From positions 18,972 through 82,971 of the forward strand of contig QEXY01000123.1 in the NCBI GenBank assembly GCA_003130875.1: a stretch of DNA of 64,000 bases, given 5' to 3'. Below the pieces are notes generated by a model, which saw only the letters and a program-made list of their open reading frames with translations, was not told the DNA's origin and did not search any database. The first letter of the stretch is position 1, and every line of letters starts with the position of its first letter. This DNA comes from Ardenticatenia bacterium (lineage in GTDB: Bacteria > Chloroflexota > Anaerolineae > 4572-78 > NAK82). A program made the position numbers and the translations under genes. This document shows, in pieces, positions 17,913 through 26,896 of the stretch.

Positions 17913-18593
17913 CAGGGCTTTTCCCTTTTCTTACTTTTGATGTGCCACCATTGTGGCAAACGGATGAAAGAGGGAAGTGAGCCGGATGACATCGCAGCGG
18001 GGTAAGCGTTTGCTGGACTATCTGCGCACGGTGCCCGACCTGCGCCGCCTGGTGGAACGGATGGTGAAAAAGGAGGCGGTGACCTCGGCTGGGTGAAGGG
18101 CTATCACGGGGCGGTGTATGCGGCGGTGCAGGAGTGGGTGACAGCCCACGCAGCGCGTGCGCCGGATGCCTCCAGGTGGCCAAGGGCACGGCCACGCGGA
18201 GCGCCGCGCGATCTGGGTGGTGGCGAGACGAGAATTGGGGGCGTATTGGGCGCAGGAATACGGCTGCCAGGGGTATGCTGGATTGCGGGTGGGCATCTGT
18301 CTGCGTGGGATGCACCCCAGGTGCTCGCGCAGCTGCGCGGCTATTGGGAGGTGGCGGAGCGGGTCTTTGGGGTGTGCGATGGGACCTACGGCGAGGATCG
18401 CGATCCCGCGCGCTGGACCGGTTTGGCGCTGAGCGGCCTGCGTATAGTCGCCCTCCATCTCGTCCGTCGTCTGGGGTTTTGCTTCATCCCGGATGGTCGG
18501 CGTGTGCTGGCGGCGCGTCCGGATCGGGGGTTGGGTCTGCTCCTTCACACGCTCGAGAAAACACTATTCACTATTATAGGAGTGAAAGTCCTG
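17913..18593 (+). mobile_element. Decayed ISAs1-type insertion sequence (681 bp)
   Basis: The left end reads CAGGGCTTTTCCC and the right end, read inward on the opposite strand, CAGGACTTTCAC; nine of the first twelve bases agree. Between them lie out-of-frame fragments of an ISAs1-family transposase. The element is about half the usual 1.2-1.3 kb, so it carries a large internal deletion. I see no target-site duplication (flanks AGCCAGAT and GCATTGGG). It separates the 16.4-17.8 kb gene from the gene ending at 18685. Confidence 0.7.
17986..18580 (+). pseudogene. ISAs1-family transposase remnant, deleted and frameshifted
   Basis: Pieces in two or more frames align with the family in order. KRLLDYLRTVPDLRR (from ATG 17986) is the N-terminal domain start. 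GWVKGYHGAVYAAVQEW matches the VKGNQ..L region. GHGHAERRAIWVVARREL matches HGR.E.R. QLRGYWEVAERVFGVCDGTYGEDRDPARW matches R.HW.IEN.LHW..DVTF.EDR. The first reading frame stops at 18096. The DGK and DAM catalytic aspartate regions are missing because of an internal deletion between the first two pieces, so it cannot be active. The ORFs at 18093, 18134 and 18157 in the track are its fragments. Confidence 0.75.
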
Positions 18594-18684
18594 GCATTGG
18601 GGCTGACTGCGGAGAGCAGGTTTTCCGGCCTCGGACACCTTCGGTTGCACCTCTTGCGTTTCTGCTCACGTGTCCAGCGCGCCC

Positions 18685-19962
18685 TTATGCCGGACGTTCA
18701 TGCAGGTGGCGCGCCGCGACGAAAGCGAGTCCGTGCTCGGTGAGGGCACGCGCCGTGCGGTTGAGCGCATCGTGCTTATCCAGATAATTGCGCTCCAGGT
18801 GCGCCATGTCGCCGCTCGCTTCGATCTCCGCCTTGCCCCGGAAGTAGTCCAGGATATCCGAAGGATGGGCACGTGTCTGCTCCACTTCGGGATCGCCGCC
18901 TTCGTGCTTGGCGGCGATGTTCGGCACCCGCGCTGCCAGCTCCACCAGCTCGTCACGGCGCAGGTAGGGCTGACGCACGATGGATTTCCAGGTCTCGGTG
19001 ATGTGGTGCTCAAAGCGCACCAGATCTTCAAGGCCCAAGCTCTTGCGCACCTGTGCGGTGATCTCGATGGTCTGGTTGTTGACGCTGTTGCTCCAGTTGA
19101 AGCCGACCAGAGGCACGCTGCCATCCTCGCGGGCGAAAAGATGGGCGCCGATAAGCGTCCACAATGCCGCATAGGGGTTGTCGTTGCCCATAAAGACGGA
19201 GATCTTGAACTCATTGTCAACGCCCAGCTTGTGCAGCAAATATCCCAGCAACACGGTGCCTGGGTTGATGTTAAGCACCTGCTTGATGCCGTAGGTGGTG
19301 TAATAATACAGATACTCATCCAGCCACTTCAGCGCATAATCGTTGGGCTGGCCCACGCCGCCGAAATAGCCGGTGATCGTCTCAGGCCCGCCCAGGTGGA
19401 TGTTGGCGCCGTCGGTGCCGCGCGTGTCCAGCGTCTCGACATAACTGGCGCCGATGATCTGCATAGCCGCAGCGACCGCCAGAATATCGCCGTTGTCGCG
19501 TTCTTGCTCTTTCATCTTACGCACGCGGATATAGCGTCCCGGCATCAGCTCACGTCGTTCGATCGCCTGCCGTGCCTCGCGGATCAGCCAGGGGAAGTAT
19601 TGCAAAGCGCTGATCTCCAACACCACTGCCAGGCGGTCATCAAACGGCATCTGCTCTGCGCGCTCGCCCAGCACCGCGCGCCGGTATTCAGCCACGCTGA
19701 TGAAGGCGCCGCGGTCACGCTGCTCCATCAGCCAGAGGAGATCGTCCAGGTAAGGCGAACGGATCTCCTTCAAGCGCACCAGCAGATTGGGTAGCCGACG
19801 CGCCTCTTCCGCCTTGCGGTTGATCTCTTCCACTGAGCCATATTTTGCCACCACCGCAAGGAAGTCGTTGATGACCTGGCTTTGCGGGTCGAGCAGCAGG
19901 GCATTGATCGCCTCCAGCCGGTGCGCTGCGATGCGCAATCGCTCTCGAATCGCTTCGTCCAT
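18685..19962 (-). CDS. Unrecognised 425-aa soluble protein
   Basis: I do not recognise the family. The ATG at 19962 is preferred (GGGAGG eleven bases upstream); the track start is a GTG four codons earlier that abuts the same GGGAGG. The first ~170 residues are helical and charged, with no signal peptide or membrane helix. The centre has Gly-rich loops: GGPETITGYFGGVGQPND, LNINPGTVLLGYLLHKLG, FMGNDNPYAALWTLIGAH and VGFNWSNSVNNQTIEI, suggesting an alpha/beta enzyme, perhaps a TIM-barrel. The last ~90 residues are helical with scattered His/Glu. It is 64 bases downstream of dnaA on the same strand. Confidence 0.7.
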   Translation of the reverse strand: MDEAIRERLRIAAHRLEAINALLLDPQSQVINDFLAVVAKYGSVEEINRKAEEARRLPNLLVRLKEIRSPYLDDLLWLMEQRDRGAFISVAEYRRAVLGERAEQMPFDDRLAVVLEISALQYFPWLIREARQAIERRELMPGRYIRVRKMKEQERDNGDILAVAAAMQIIGASYVETLDTRGTDGANIHLGGPETITGYFGGVGQPNDYALKWLDEYLYYYTTYGIKQVLNINPGTVLLGYLLHKLGVDNEFKISVFMGNDNPYAALWTLIGAHLFAREDGSVPLVGFNWSNSVNNQTIEITAQVRKSLGLEDLVRFEHHITETWKSIVRQPYLRRDELVELAARVPNIAAKHEGGDPEVEQTRAHPSDILDYFRGKAEIEASGDMAHLERNYLDKHDALNRTARALTEHGLAFVAARHLHERPA

Positions 19963-20026
19963 TTTCTTGTGCACCTCCCAGAGGTATAGACCATCAGCGG
20001 ACGCGCGCAGCGCGGGCTAGGGGTTT

Positions 20027-21403
20027 CTAACGCTCACGATACAGGCGCTCGCGAATGCGCATGATGTCACGGCGCAGCGTATCCTTGCGCTCGATCTCGC
20101 AGGCGATCTTCTGCGCGCCGTGCAGGATAGTGGTGTGATCGCGCCCTCCCAATGCCTGACCGATTTCGGGCAGCGAGGCGCCGGCCTCCTGACGTGCCAG
20201 ATACATCACCATCTGACGTGGCACGACCACCTCTTTATGGCGGCTGGGGCCGAGCAGCTCTTCCCTTGAGATGCCATAATGGGCCGACACGACAGCGATG
20301 ATCTCATCTATGCTGACGCGTCGCCTGTGTTCTACCAGGTTGCTAAGAGCGCTTTGTGCCATCGCCAGAGTAATTTTCTCGCCGCTCAGCTGGGCGTGCG
20401 CCAAAACGCGGTTGAGAGCGCCCTCCAGCTCACGGATGTTGTTCTGCATCTGCCCGGCGATGAAATAGACCACATCATCGGGCAAGTGTGCTCCTTGTGC
20501 CTCCGCTTTGGCACGCAAGATGGCGATGCGCAGCTCCAGGTCGGGTGGCTGAATGTCGGCGATCAGCCCCCACTGGAAGCGCGAGGCCAGACGCTCTTCC
20601 AACGTGGTGATCGCCTGCGGTGGCCGATCACTCGACATAACAATCTGCCGCCCGGAGGAGTGCAATGCATTGAAGGTGTGGAAAAATTCCTCTTGGGTGC
20701 TCTCCTTGCCGGCGATGAACTGGATGTCGTCCACCAGAAGAAAATCCGCGCTGCGATAACACTCGCGAAACGCCTCGGTAGAACGCGTGCGGATGGCGTT
20801 GATCAGGTCGTTAGTGAAGGTTTCGGAAGATACATAGAGCACCCTCCGGCGGTGTTCCTGGGCGTAATTGCCGATCGCCTGGAGAAGATGGGTTTTGCCC
20901 AACCCCACACCGCCGTAGATGAACAGGGGGTTATAAGCACGCGCGGGGTTTTCCGCCACTGCCAGACAGGCGGCATAAGCCAGACGGTTCGAGCTGCCCA
21001 CGATGAAACGGTCGAACGTGTAACGCCCATTAAGGGTAAAGCGTGATGGGTTACCGAAACCCGACGATGCCTCGGGCCTTGTGTTGGCGCTTCGTTCCTC
21101 GCCGTTGGGGGAATGCAATTCCAACATGGGCGGTTGCTGTGATGGGCGGAGTGGCTGTGCCTGTACCACAAAACGCACCTCGACCGATCGATTGAGGATG
21201 CCGGTCAACGTGCGCTTGATGACCCCCATCAGGCGGTTTTCCAGCCAGTCCTTAGCATAGCCGTTCTGCACACCGATGATGAAGGTGCCATCCTCGTAGG
21301 CAATGGCATGGGTTGGTTTGACCCAGGTATCGAAGGTAGCTTTGGTCATCTGCATTTGCAACTCGCCGAGAGCTGCTTGCCATACGGTCTGTGGGTTCAC
21401 CAT
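20027..21403 (-). CDS. dnaA: Chromosomal replication initiator DnaA
   Basis: 458 aa, normal length. DnaA binds oriC boxes as an ATP complex and opens the origin. Domain I is WQAALGELQMQMTKATFDTWV. Domain III has RFTLNGRYTFDRFIVGSSNRLAYAA, Walker A GGVGLGKTH and Walker B LLVDDIQFI. Domain IV has the DNA-binding signature ARQEAGASLPEIGQALGGRDHTTILHG. The usual dnaN/recF neighbours are absent; the downstream gene is the unknown 18685 ORF and upstream, divergently, is a response regulator. Confidence 0.97.
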   Translation of the reverse strand: MVNPQTVWQAALGELQMQMTKATFDTWVKPTHAIAYEDGTFIIGVQNGYAKDWLENRLMGVIKRTLTGILNRSVEVRFVVQAQPLRPSQQPPMLELHSPNGEERSANTRPEASSGFGNPSRFTLNGRYTFDRFIVGSSNRLAYAACLAVAENPARAYNPLFIYGGVGLGKTHLLQAIGNYAQEHRRRVLYVSSETFTNDLINAIRTRSTEAFRECYRSADFLLVDDIQFIAGKESTQEEFFHTFNALHSSGRQIVMSSDRPPQAITTLEERLASRFQWGLIADIQPPDLELRIAILRAKAEAQGAHLPDDVVYFIAGQMQNNIRELEGALNRVLAHAQLSGEKITLAMAQSALSNLVEHRRRVSIDEIIAVVSAHYGISREELLGPSRHKEVVVPRQMVMYLARQEAGASLPEIGQALGGRDHTTILHGAQKIACEIERKDTLRRDIMRIRERLYRER

Positions 21404-21952
21404 ATGCCCAACCTGTCGGATGCATAAGAACCCCCTTCTGCCGCACCGGCGGATTAATGCGCCCCGCTACACCGTAGCCAACACGCCCACCGGTGGCAAA
21501 AGGGGGCAAAAGAGCTCTATGGAGTCATCACCATAGGACACTTGCCTGAACCGCTCGCTGTTTGACACTTAAAAACGGATGTCAGTTGGCCAAACACATA
21601 GGACAAGGCGCAGAAGTGACGTCACACCTTGAGGATTGACATCAGCCTTGCCCGTTTCGGAGTGCGGGTGAATGTAAGTACAACGCGATCCTCATTTTAG
21701 CACACGGGTGGGGCGGCGTCAATGCCATTTTGTACCGTTTCAGGAAGGTGCAGCTCTAAATTTAAGGTTGCGCACGCTACGATAGCTTGCAGCGCAACAA
21801 GTTGTGGATAGTCTGATCGCACAATCCCAGGGATAGAGGCGATAATACACGCCGTTGGGATTATGCAACAGGGCTTGGGGGCGGGTTTTAAGGTTATTAT
21901 GGCAAATGGAAGCCATATGGCGTATAATAGCGAAGCGCTCGTGGAGGTGCAT
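21404..21952. other. dnaA upstream region; no clear oriC
   Basis: A 549-base stretch without a gene between divergent dnaA and a response regulator gene. One DnaA-box-like site lies at 21803-21811 (TGTGGATAG, one mismatch to TGTGGATAA) and a poorer one near 21861 (TTATGCAAC). No box cluster or strongly AT-rich unwinding element is visible, so I do not call an origin. A TATAAT at 21923-21928 may be the -10 of the response regulator gene. Confidence 0.5.
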
Positions 21953-22639
21953 ATGGCTGAGAAAATCTTGCTGGTGGAGGATGAAGCGCGTGTGGCCAGT
22001 GTGATCAGCCGCACGCTGCGCATGGAAGGCTATCAGGTCGAGGTGGCGCCCGATGGCGAGACCGCGCTCAGCAAGACCCTCAGCGCCCCACCTGATCTCA
22101 TTATCCTGGATCTGATGCTGCCCGACGTGGACGGGCTGGAGGTGTGTCGCCAGCTGCGCGCCGCCGGATTCAAAGAGCCCGTGTTGATGCTCACCGCGCG
22201 CGACGCCATCCCTGACCGCGTGGCCGGTCTGGACGCCGGCGCCGACGATTACCTGGTCAAGCCGTTCGACTTTGATGAGCTCCTGGCGCGCCTGCGCGCG
22301 TTGCTGCGCCGTGCAGCGCGTTCCGAGGTCAAAGGGCCGCTGCGCTTTGCCGACCTGGAGCTCGACCCGGTCACGCGACGCTGCACACGCGCTGGGCGTC
22401 CCATCCATCTCACCACGCGGGAGTTCGACATCCTGGAGCTCTTTATGCGTCATCCCAACCAGGTGTTGACGCGCGACCTCATTTACGATCGCATCTGGTC
22501 GTATGACTTCGCCGGCGAGTCAAACATCATCGATGTATACGTGCGCTACTTGCGCGCGAAAACCGAGGAGGGAGGTGGCTCGCGCCTGATCCACACGGTG
22601 CGCGGAGTGGGCTACGTGCTGCGTGAAGAGCCCTGGTGA
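21953..22639 (+). CDS. OmpR/PhoB-family response regulator
   Basis: 228 aa. The start at 21953 ([13 protein letters not shown]) follows GGAGGTG; the track start at 21863 is 30 codons too early. The receiver domain has acidic residues in VEDE, phospho-acceptor Asp53 (ILDLMLP), Thr in LTARD and Lys in VKPFD. The C-terminal winged-helix DNA-binding domain contains [23 protein letters not shown] and ends [12 protein letters not shown]. It acts with the kinase encoded six bases downstream. The regulon is unknown; the next gene is the SpoIID fusion. Confidence 0.95.
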   Translation: MAEKILLVEDEARVASVISRTLRMEGYQVEVAPDGETALSKTLSAPPDLIILDLMLPDVDGLEVCRQLRAAGFKEPVLMLTARDAIPDRVAGLDAGADDYLVKPFDFDELLARLRALLRRAARSEVKGPLRFADLELDPVTRRCTRAGRPIHLTTREFDILELFMRHPNQVLTRDLIYDRIWSYDFAGESNIIDVYVRYLRAKTEEGGGSRLIHTVRGVGYVLREEPW

Positions 22640-22645
22640 GCCATT

Positions 22646-24067
22646 ATGGCCGTTCGCACGCGGCTGACCGTTTGGTACACTATCGTGACGGCAGGCATCC
22701 TGGCGCTCTACCTGCTGCTCAGCTTGGCGTTGTTGCGCGCCCAGCTGCTCCGCCAGGTGGACCGTCAGCTGGCCGAGCATGCCAGAGAGGTACGCGATGC
22801 ATTGCTCCAACGCACTGACTTCCGGCAGGCAGTGGATGAAGGCCGCATCCAATTGCCTGCCGTGCCACCCGGTGCACCCCCGATCTATCTCCAGGTGGTG
22901 CGCGGCAACGAAAGCGTCGCGGCGCGTTCCCCCAACCTGATCGGCTGGCGCTTGCCCCTCGACATGGACCTGGTGGCGCTCAACGTACAAGGGCGCGCTG
23001 CCCACAAGACGCTCATCACGGAAGAAAGCACACCCTTACGCCTCTATAGCCTTCCCTTAATGGATTCCGGGCGGATGGTCGGTGCTGTGCAAGCAGGCTA
23101 TCCGTTGCTGGACATCGAACAGACACTCCAACGCACCTGGACGACCTTGGCGGTGGGAGGGATTCTGATGTTGCTGGTGTTGAGCTTGGCAGGCTGGTGG
23201 CTGGCGTCGCTGGCACTGCGCCCAGTGGATCATATCACGCGAGCGGCTCTGCAGATCGCCGACACGCCTGACTTGCGCCAGCGTCTGCCGCTCCCTCGAG
23301 TGCGCGATGAGACCTACCGCCTGGTGAGCACTTTCAACGCACTGTTGGACCGGCTGGCGCGCGTGATCGACGCCCAACAGCGCCTGGGGGCGGACGTCTC
23401 CCACGAGCTGCGCACGCCACTGACCACTATCCGGGGCAATGTGGCATTGCTGCGCCGCGGCGCTGCGGACGACCCGCAGGAACGGGAAATCGCCCTGGAC
23501 GCTATCGAAGCAGAGGTGAACCGGATGAGCCGCCTGGTCGCCGACCTGCTCCTCCTGGCTCAGGCGGACACCGGCATGCAGCTGGAAAAGCAGCTGGTGG
23601 AGATGGATACACTTCTGCTCGAGGTCTATCGTCAGGCACAAGCAATGGCGGCGGTGGGCTCAGGCGGTGTGGAACGCGTAGCGGTGCGCCTGGGCCACGA
23701 GGATCAAGCGCTGGTGCTGGGCGACCCCGACCGGCTGCGTCAGTTGTTGCTCAATCTGGTGGATAACGCCATCAAGTACACGCCGCGCGGCGGGACAATC
23801 ACTCTGTCGCTCTACCGCGAGGGGGGATGGGTGCGCGTCAGCGTGCAGGACACCGGCGTGGGCATTCCACCGGAGGCACTGCCGCACATCTTCGAGCGCT
23901 TCTTCCGCATGCCGCGCCAGGGACGTAAGGGCGTCGGGTTGGGGTTGGCCATTGCGCGCTGGATCGCTGAAGCGCATGGCGGCCGCCTTGAGGTGGAGAG
24001 CCAGGTGGGGCAGGGTTCCACCTTCACCCTGTGGCTGCCGGAGGCAGAAGGTTTTGCGCCTTCCTAG
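22646..24067 (+). CDS. Membrane sensor histidine kinase
   Basis: 473 aa. Two membrane helices (near 8-32 and 165-188) flank a ~130-residue extracytoplasmic sensor. A HAMP linker follows (LRPVDHITRAALQIAD), then the HisKA box DVSHELRTPLTTIRGN with His253. The HATPase domain has N-box NLVDNAIKYT, G1 VQDTGVGIP, F-box IFERFFR and G2 GVGLGLAIARW. It forms a two-component system with the upstream regulator. The topology resembles QseC/MprB-type sensors. The signal is unknown. Confidence 0.94.
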   Translation: MAVRTRLTVWYTIVTAGILALYLLLSLALLRAQLLRQVDRQLAEHAREVRDALLQRTDFRQAVDEGRIQLPAVPPGAPPIYLQVVRGNESVAARSPNLIGWRLPLDMDLVALNVQGRAAHKTLITEESTPLRLYSLPLMDSGRMVGAVQAGYPLLDIEQTLQRTWTTLAVGGILMLLVLSLAGWWLASLALRPVDHITRAALQIADTPDLRQRLPLPRVRDETYRLVSTFNALLDRLARVIDAQQRLGADVSHELRTPLTTIRGNVALLRRGAADDPQEREIALDAIEAEVNRMSRLVADLLLLAQADTGMQLEKQLVEMDTLLLEVYRQAQAMAAVGSGGVERVAVRLGHEDQALVLGDPDRLRQLLLNLVDNAIKYTPRGGTITLSLYREGGWVRVSVQDTGVGIPPEALPHIFERFFRMPRQGRKGVGLGLAIARWIAEAHGGRLEVESQVGQGSTFTLWLPEAEGFAPS

Positions 24068-24086
24068 GCACAAACCTTGGGGCGCT

Positions 24087-24115
24087 TTGATTTTCTGTCA
24101 AGTATGTGACATAAT
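24087..24115 (+). promoter_or_regulatory. Sigma-70 type promoter upstream of the SpoIID fusion gene
   Basis: TTGATT (24087-24092), 17-base spacer, CATAAT (24110-24115), 57 bases before the ATG. Confidence 0.6.
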
Positions 24116-24172
24116 AGCATATGGGAATGGAATGGTTGCAGGCCGATGGTTGTTGCCTGAGGAGGGGGACAC

Positions 24173-26896
24173 ATGCGTCGTCCAGGCATATGGGTCGCAA
24201 ATGGCAGCCCATCCGATCCGGCCAAGATGTTGAGCTGGCGCCCCGGCGCGTTGACCGCGTTCTTCGACTACCTCGGACCTAACCGCGTGCTGCCCTATAA
24301 GCAGCAGTATCCCGACGTCGTGGTCACCGTGCGCTTTCAACACCCCCATAACTGGCAGGAGGACATCGGCGCCTCGGCGCGGCGGCTGAGCGATATGGTG
24401 ATCAGCAAATGGCCCGAAATCCGCGATCTGGACGCCTATGTCTATTTCTGCAACGAGATGAACCTGCATTACGAGAACGGCGACCCCAACCCGGGCAACC
24501 AGTCGCGCTACGAAACACCCGAGTTCTATCGGCGCTATGCCGATTGGGTACGCATCGTGGCGGATCGCATCAAACAGCGCTATCCTCAGATGAAGCTGGT
24601 GACGCCGCCCTTCGCCTTCGGCCATCATGAGGACGGCGCGCCGGACGACGAGGGCAATCCCACCGAGGGTTGGGCGGGTTATGACTACCTGGCCGACCTG
24701 GTGCGCAGCCATTTCAACAATATCATCACCTTCCATGCCTATTGGGGACACGCGGGCGGCAGCGTGCGCGACTGGCTGTATGACCCGCGCCTGTCCAGCT
24801 GGTACGCCTTCCGCTGGCGGCGTGTGCTGAAGCTGTTTGAGAGGCGCTACGGCATTCAGGCCAAGGTGATCATCGACGAGGCGGGCAATTTTGGCGCATC
24901 GGATCACGACTTCACCGATCAGGTGATCTACTACGCGCGCCAAACCCTGGCCGATCCACGTGTCATCGCATTGACCTTCTTCCTGTGGCAGGATCCGACG
25001 CGCAGCCCGGGCAATCTGCCCAACTCGTGGGTGGATCGCTGCCGCAGTTTGGAAAATCACGTGACGCGGTTAGCTGCCATGCCCGACGTGGAGATCGCGC
25101 CGCTGCAGCCCTCGCCGCCCGGCAAGGCGATCCGCGTCTTGATGCCGGATCAGACGGTGCGCGTGATGGATCTGGAGGAATACTTGCGCGGCGTCGTCGC
25201 CGCCGAGATGCCCTACACCTGGCCGCTCGAAGCGCTCAAAGCGCAGGCAGTGGCGGCACGCAGCTATGCTATGGTAGCGATTGCCCGCCCACGCCATCAT
25301 CCCGAAGCGGACGTCTGCACCACGACGCATTGCCAGGCGTACAACGAGGCGCGCATTAACCCCAATTCTGACCTCGCCGTGCGCCAGACGCGCGGTCAGG
25401 TGATCCTGTACAACAATCAGTTGGCGACGGCGTATTACAGTTCCAACTGCGGTGGCCATACGCTGGGCAACGAGACAGTGTGGGGTGGCCCACCGTTGCC
25501 CTATTTGCGCCCGGTGCCGTGTATCAACCCCGGCCCCAAGAAAGGGCACGGTGTGGGTATGTGCCAGTGGGGTGCCCATGACATGGCTATGCGCGGCGAC
25601 AGCTACGAAACCATCCTCAAGCACTACTATACCGGCATCCGCCTGTCATCCGAACCTGAGACATCCCCGACACCGCAACCAGTGACTGAGGAGGGGGAGA
25701 TTTGCGGCAAAGTGACCGATGCTCAGGGCCAGCCGGCGGCCAGCGTGCACCTGCGCCTGTCCCGCGAGGGCTGGAGCGGCGAGGCGATCACCGGTGCGGA
25801 CGGCAGCTATCGCTTCACCCAGCTGCCCGCCGGCACCTATGAGCTCGTTGTGGTGGGGTACGACCTGCGCCGCAGCGGATTGCAGCTGGCCAGAGGGCAG
25901 CGCATGACGTTGGATCTGCAGCTGCCCGCGCCGGTGGCGCCGCGCTGGGACATGCACGTCGAACGTAAGTTCGGCCTGCCCATCCTGGCCGGTTCGTTGC
26001 CGCGCCCCGGCATCGAGGTGACGCTGAAGTCGCCCATCGGTCTGACGTTCAAGCGTACCAGCGGCAGCAAGCCGCAGTATGGCCCAGGCGGCTTCGAGTT
26101 CTGGGCACCCAATCGCGGACTCTATACGCTCAGCTTTCTCGACCAGACATTCGAGCTGACGCTGGAGGGCGGGTTCACCTTTGTCACCTTCATCGAGGCA
26201 GGTAGCGCGCCTGCCAACAAGGGGATCATCCGCGGCCAGCTGCGTGATCCCAAGGGGATGCCGGTGGCGGGACGCCAGGTGACCTTGCGCGATGGAGGCG
26301 TGTCGCGCACCACGACCACCAGCGCGGATGGCAGCTTCCAGTTCGACGCGCTGGCTGCCGGCAGCTACACACTGAGCGTGCCGGATGCCGGCGTGATCCA
26401 GACGGTGCAGAACGATGGGCGCAGCACGACCACCGTCGCGTTGACGCTACCAGCTGCGCCGCCGGAGCCGCCACAGCCCAGCGGCGGATGGATGATGAAG
26501 GTGACGCGTGCACCCGGCATGGCGCTCATCGCGGGCACATTGCCGGAAGCGGGTATCCCATTGACGATCATCCCGCCGGTCGGCCAACCCATCCGCGTGG
26601 TCAGCGGCAGCTGGCCCAGCCTGGGTGTGGGCGGTTTCCGCGTGCCGGCGCTCCACCGCGGCACCTACACCATTCAGTTCCTGGATCAGGCGTTCCAGCT
26701 GCCGATGGATGGCCAGTATACCTTGCTCACCTTTGTGCGCACGGCGCCGGCCAGCTCTCCGGCAGATACCCAATCAGCGGATGCCATAGTGCGCTTGGTG
26801 TCATCCCCGATGCCGCGCGCGGCAGCGGAGGAGCTCCTGAGCCATCTGGAGGCCGATCCGCAGACGCGCGGTCGCTTTGGGCTGGAGAACCCATGA
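24173..26896 (+). CDS. Glycosidase-like TIM barrel fused to SpoIID/LytB domain with carboxypeptidase-regulatory repeats
   Basis: 907 aa multidomain protein. Residues 1-300 look like a glycoside-hydrolase-type barrel (YFCNEMNLHYENG and VIIDEAGNFG could carry the acid pair). Residues ~315-495 are a SpoIID domain, related to peptidoglycan lytic transglycosylases: EYLRGVVAAEMPYTWPLEALKAQAVAARSYA, YYSSNCGGHT, GHGVGMCQWGAHDMA. Two CarboxypepD_reg repeats (~512-590, ~695-765) alternate with two copies of an ~85-residue module (LAGSLPRPGIEVTL.../IAGTLPEAGIPLTI...). ATG 24173 has GGAGGGGG upstream. An in-frame TGA 15 bases earlier excludes a longer N-terminus, and no signal peptide is visible, which is odd for a wall enzyme. 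Confidence 0.82.
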   Translation: MRRPGIWVANGSPSDPAKMLSWRPGALTAFFDYLGPNRVLPYKQQYPDVVVTVRFQHPHNWQEDIGASARRLSDMVISKWPEIRDLDAYVYFCNEMNLHYENGDPNPGNQSRYETPEFYRRYADWVRIVADRIKQRYPQMKLVTPPFAFGHHEDGAPDDEGNPTEGWAGYDYLADLVRSHFNNIITFHAYWGHAGGSVRDWLYDPRLSSWYAFRWRRVLKLFERRYGIQAKVIIDEAGNFGASDHDFTDQVIYYARQTLADPRVIALTFFLWQDPTRSPGNLPNSWVDRCRSLENHVTRLAAMPDVEIAPLQPSPPGKAIRVLMPDQTVRVMDLEEYLRGVVAAEMPYTWPLEALKAQAVAARSYAMVAIARPRHHPEADVCTTTHCQAYNEARINPNSDLAVRQTRGQVILYNNQLATAYYSSNCGGHTLGNETVWGGPPLPYLRPVPCINPGPKKGHGVGMCQWGAHDMAMRGDSYETILKHYYTGIRLSSEPETSPTPQPVTEEGEICGKVTDAQGQPAASVHLRLSREGWSGEAITGADGSYRFTQLPAGTYELVVVGYDLRRSGLQLARGQRMTLDLQLPAPVAPRWDMHVERKFGLPILAGSLPRPGIEVTLKSPIGLTFKRTSGSKPQYGPGGFEFWAPNRGLYTLSFLDQTFELTLEGGFTFVTFIEAGSAPANKGIIRGQLRDPKGMPVAGRQVTLRDGGVSRTTTTSADGSFQFDALAAGSYTLSVPDAGVIQTVQNDGRSTTTVALTLPAAPPEPPQPSGGWMMKVTRAPGMALIAGTLPEAGIPLTIIPPVGQPIRVVSGSWPSLGVGGFRVPALHRGTYTIQFLDQAFQLPMDGQYTLLTFVRTAPASSPADTQSADAIVRLVSSPMPRAAAEELLSHLEADPQTRGRFGLENP

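Noticed and set aside
17905-18601. Target-site duplication flanking the ISAs1 relic
   Set aside because: The 8-base flanks (AGCCAGAT and GCATTGGG) do not match.
18093-18787. Overlapping ORFs of about 216 aa in the 18 kb region as real genes
   Set aside because: They are frames through an ISAs1 transposase relic and through the 3' end of the opposite-strand gene.
21404-21952. oriC beside dnaA
   Set aside because: Only one good and one poor DnaA-box-like site, no AT-rich unwinding element and no dnaN/recF neighbours. Not enough to call an origin.
26488-26892. Long N-terminal extension of xseA in the ORF track
   Set aside because: It lies inside the upstream gene in another frame. XseA homologues start at the ATG overlapping the upstream stop.
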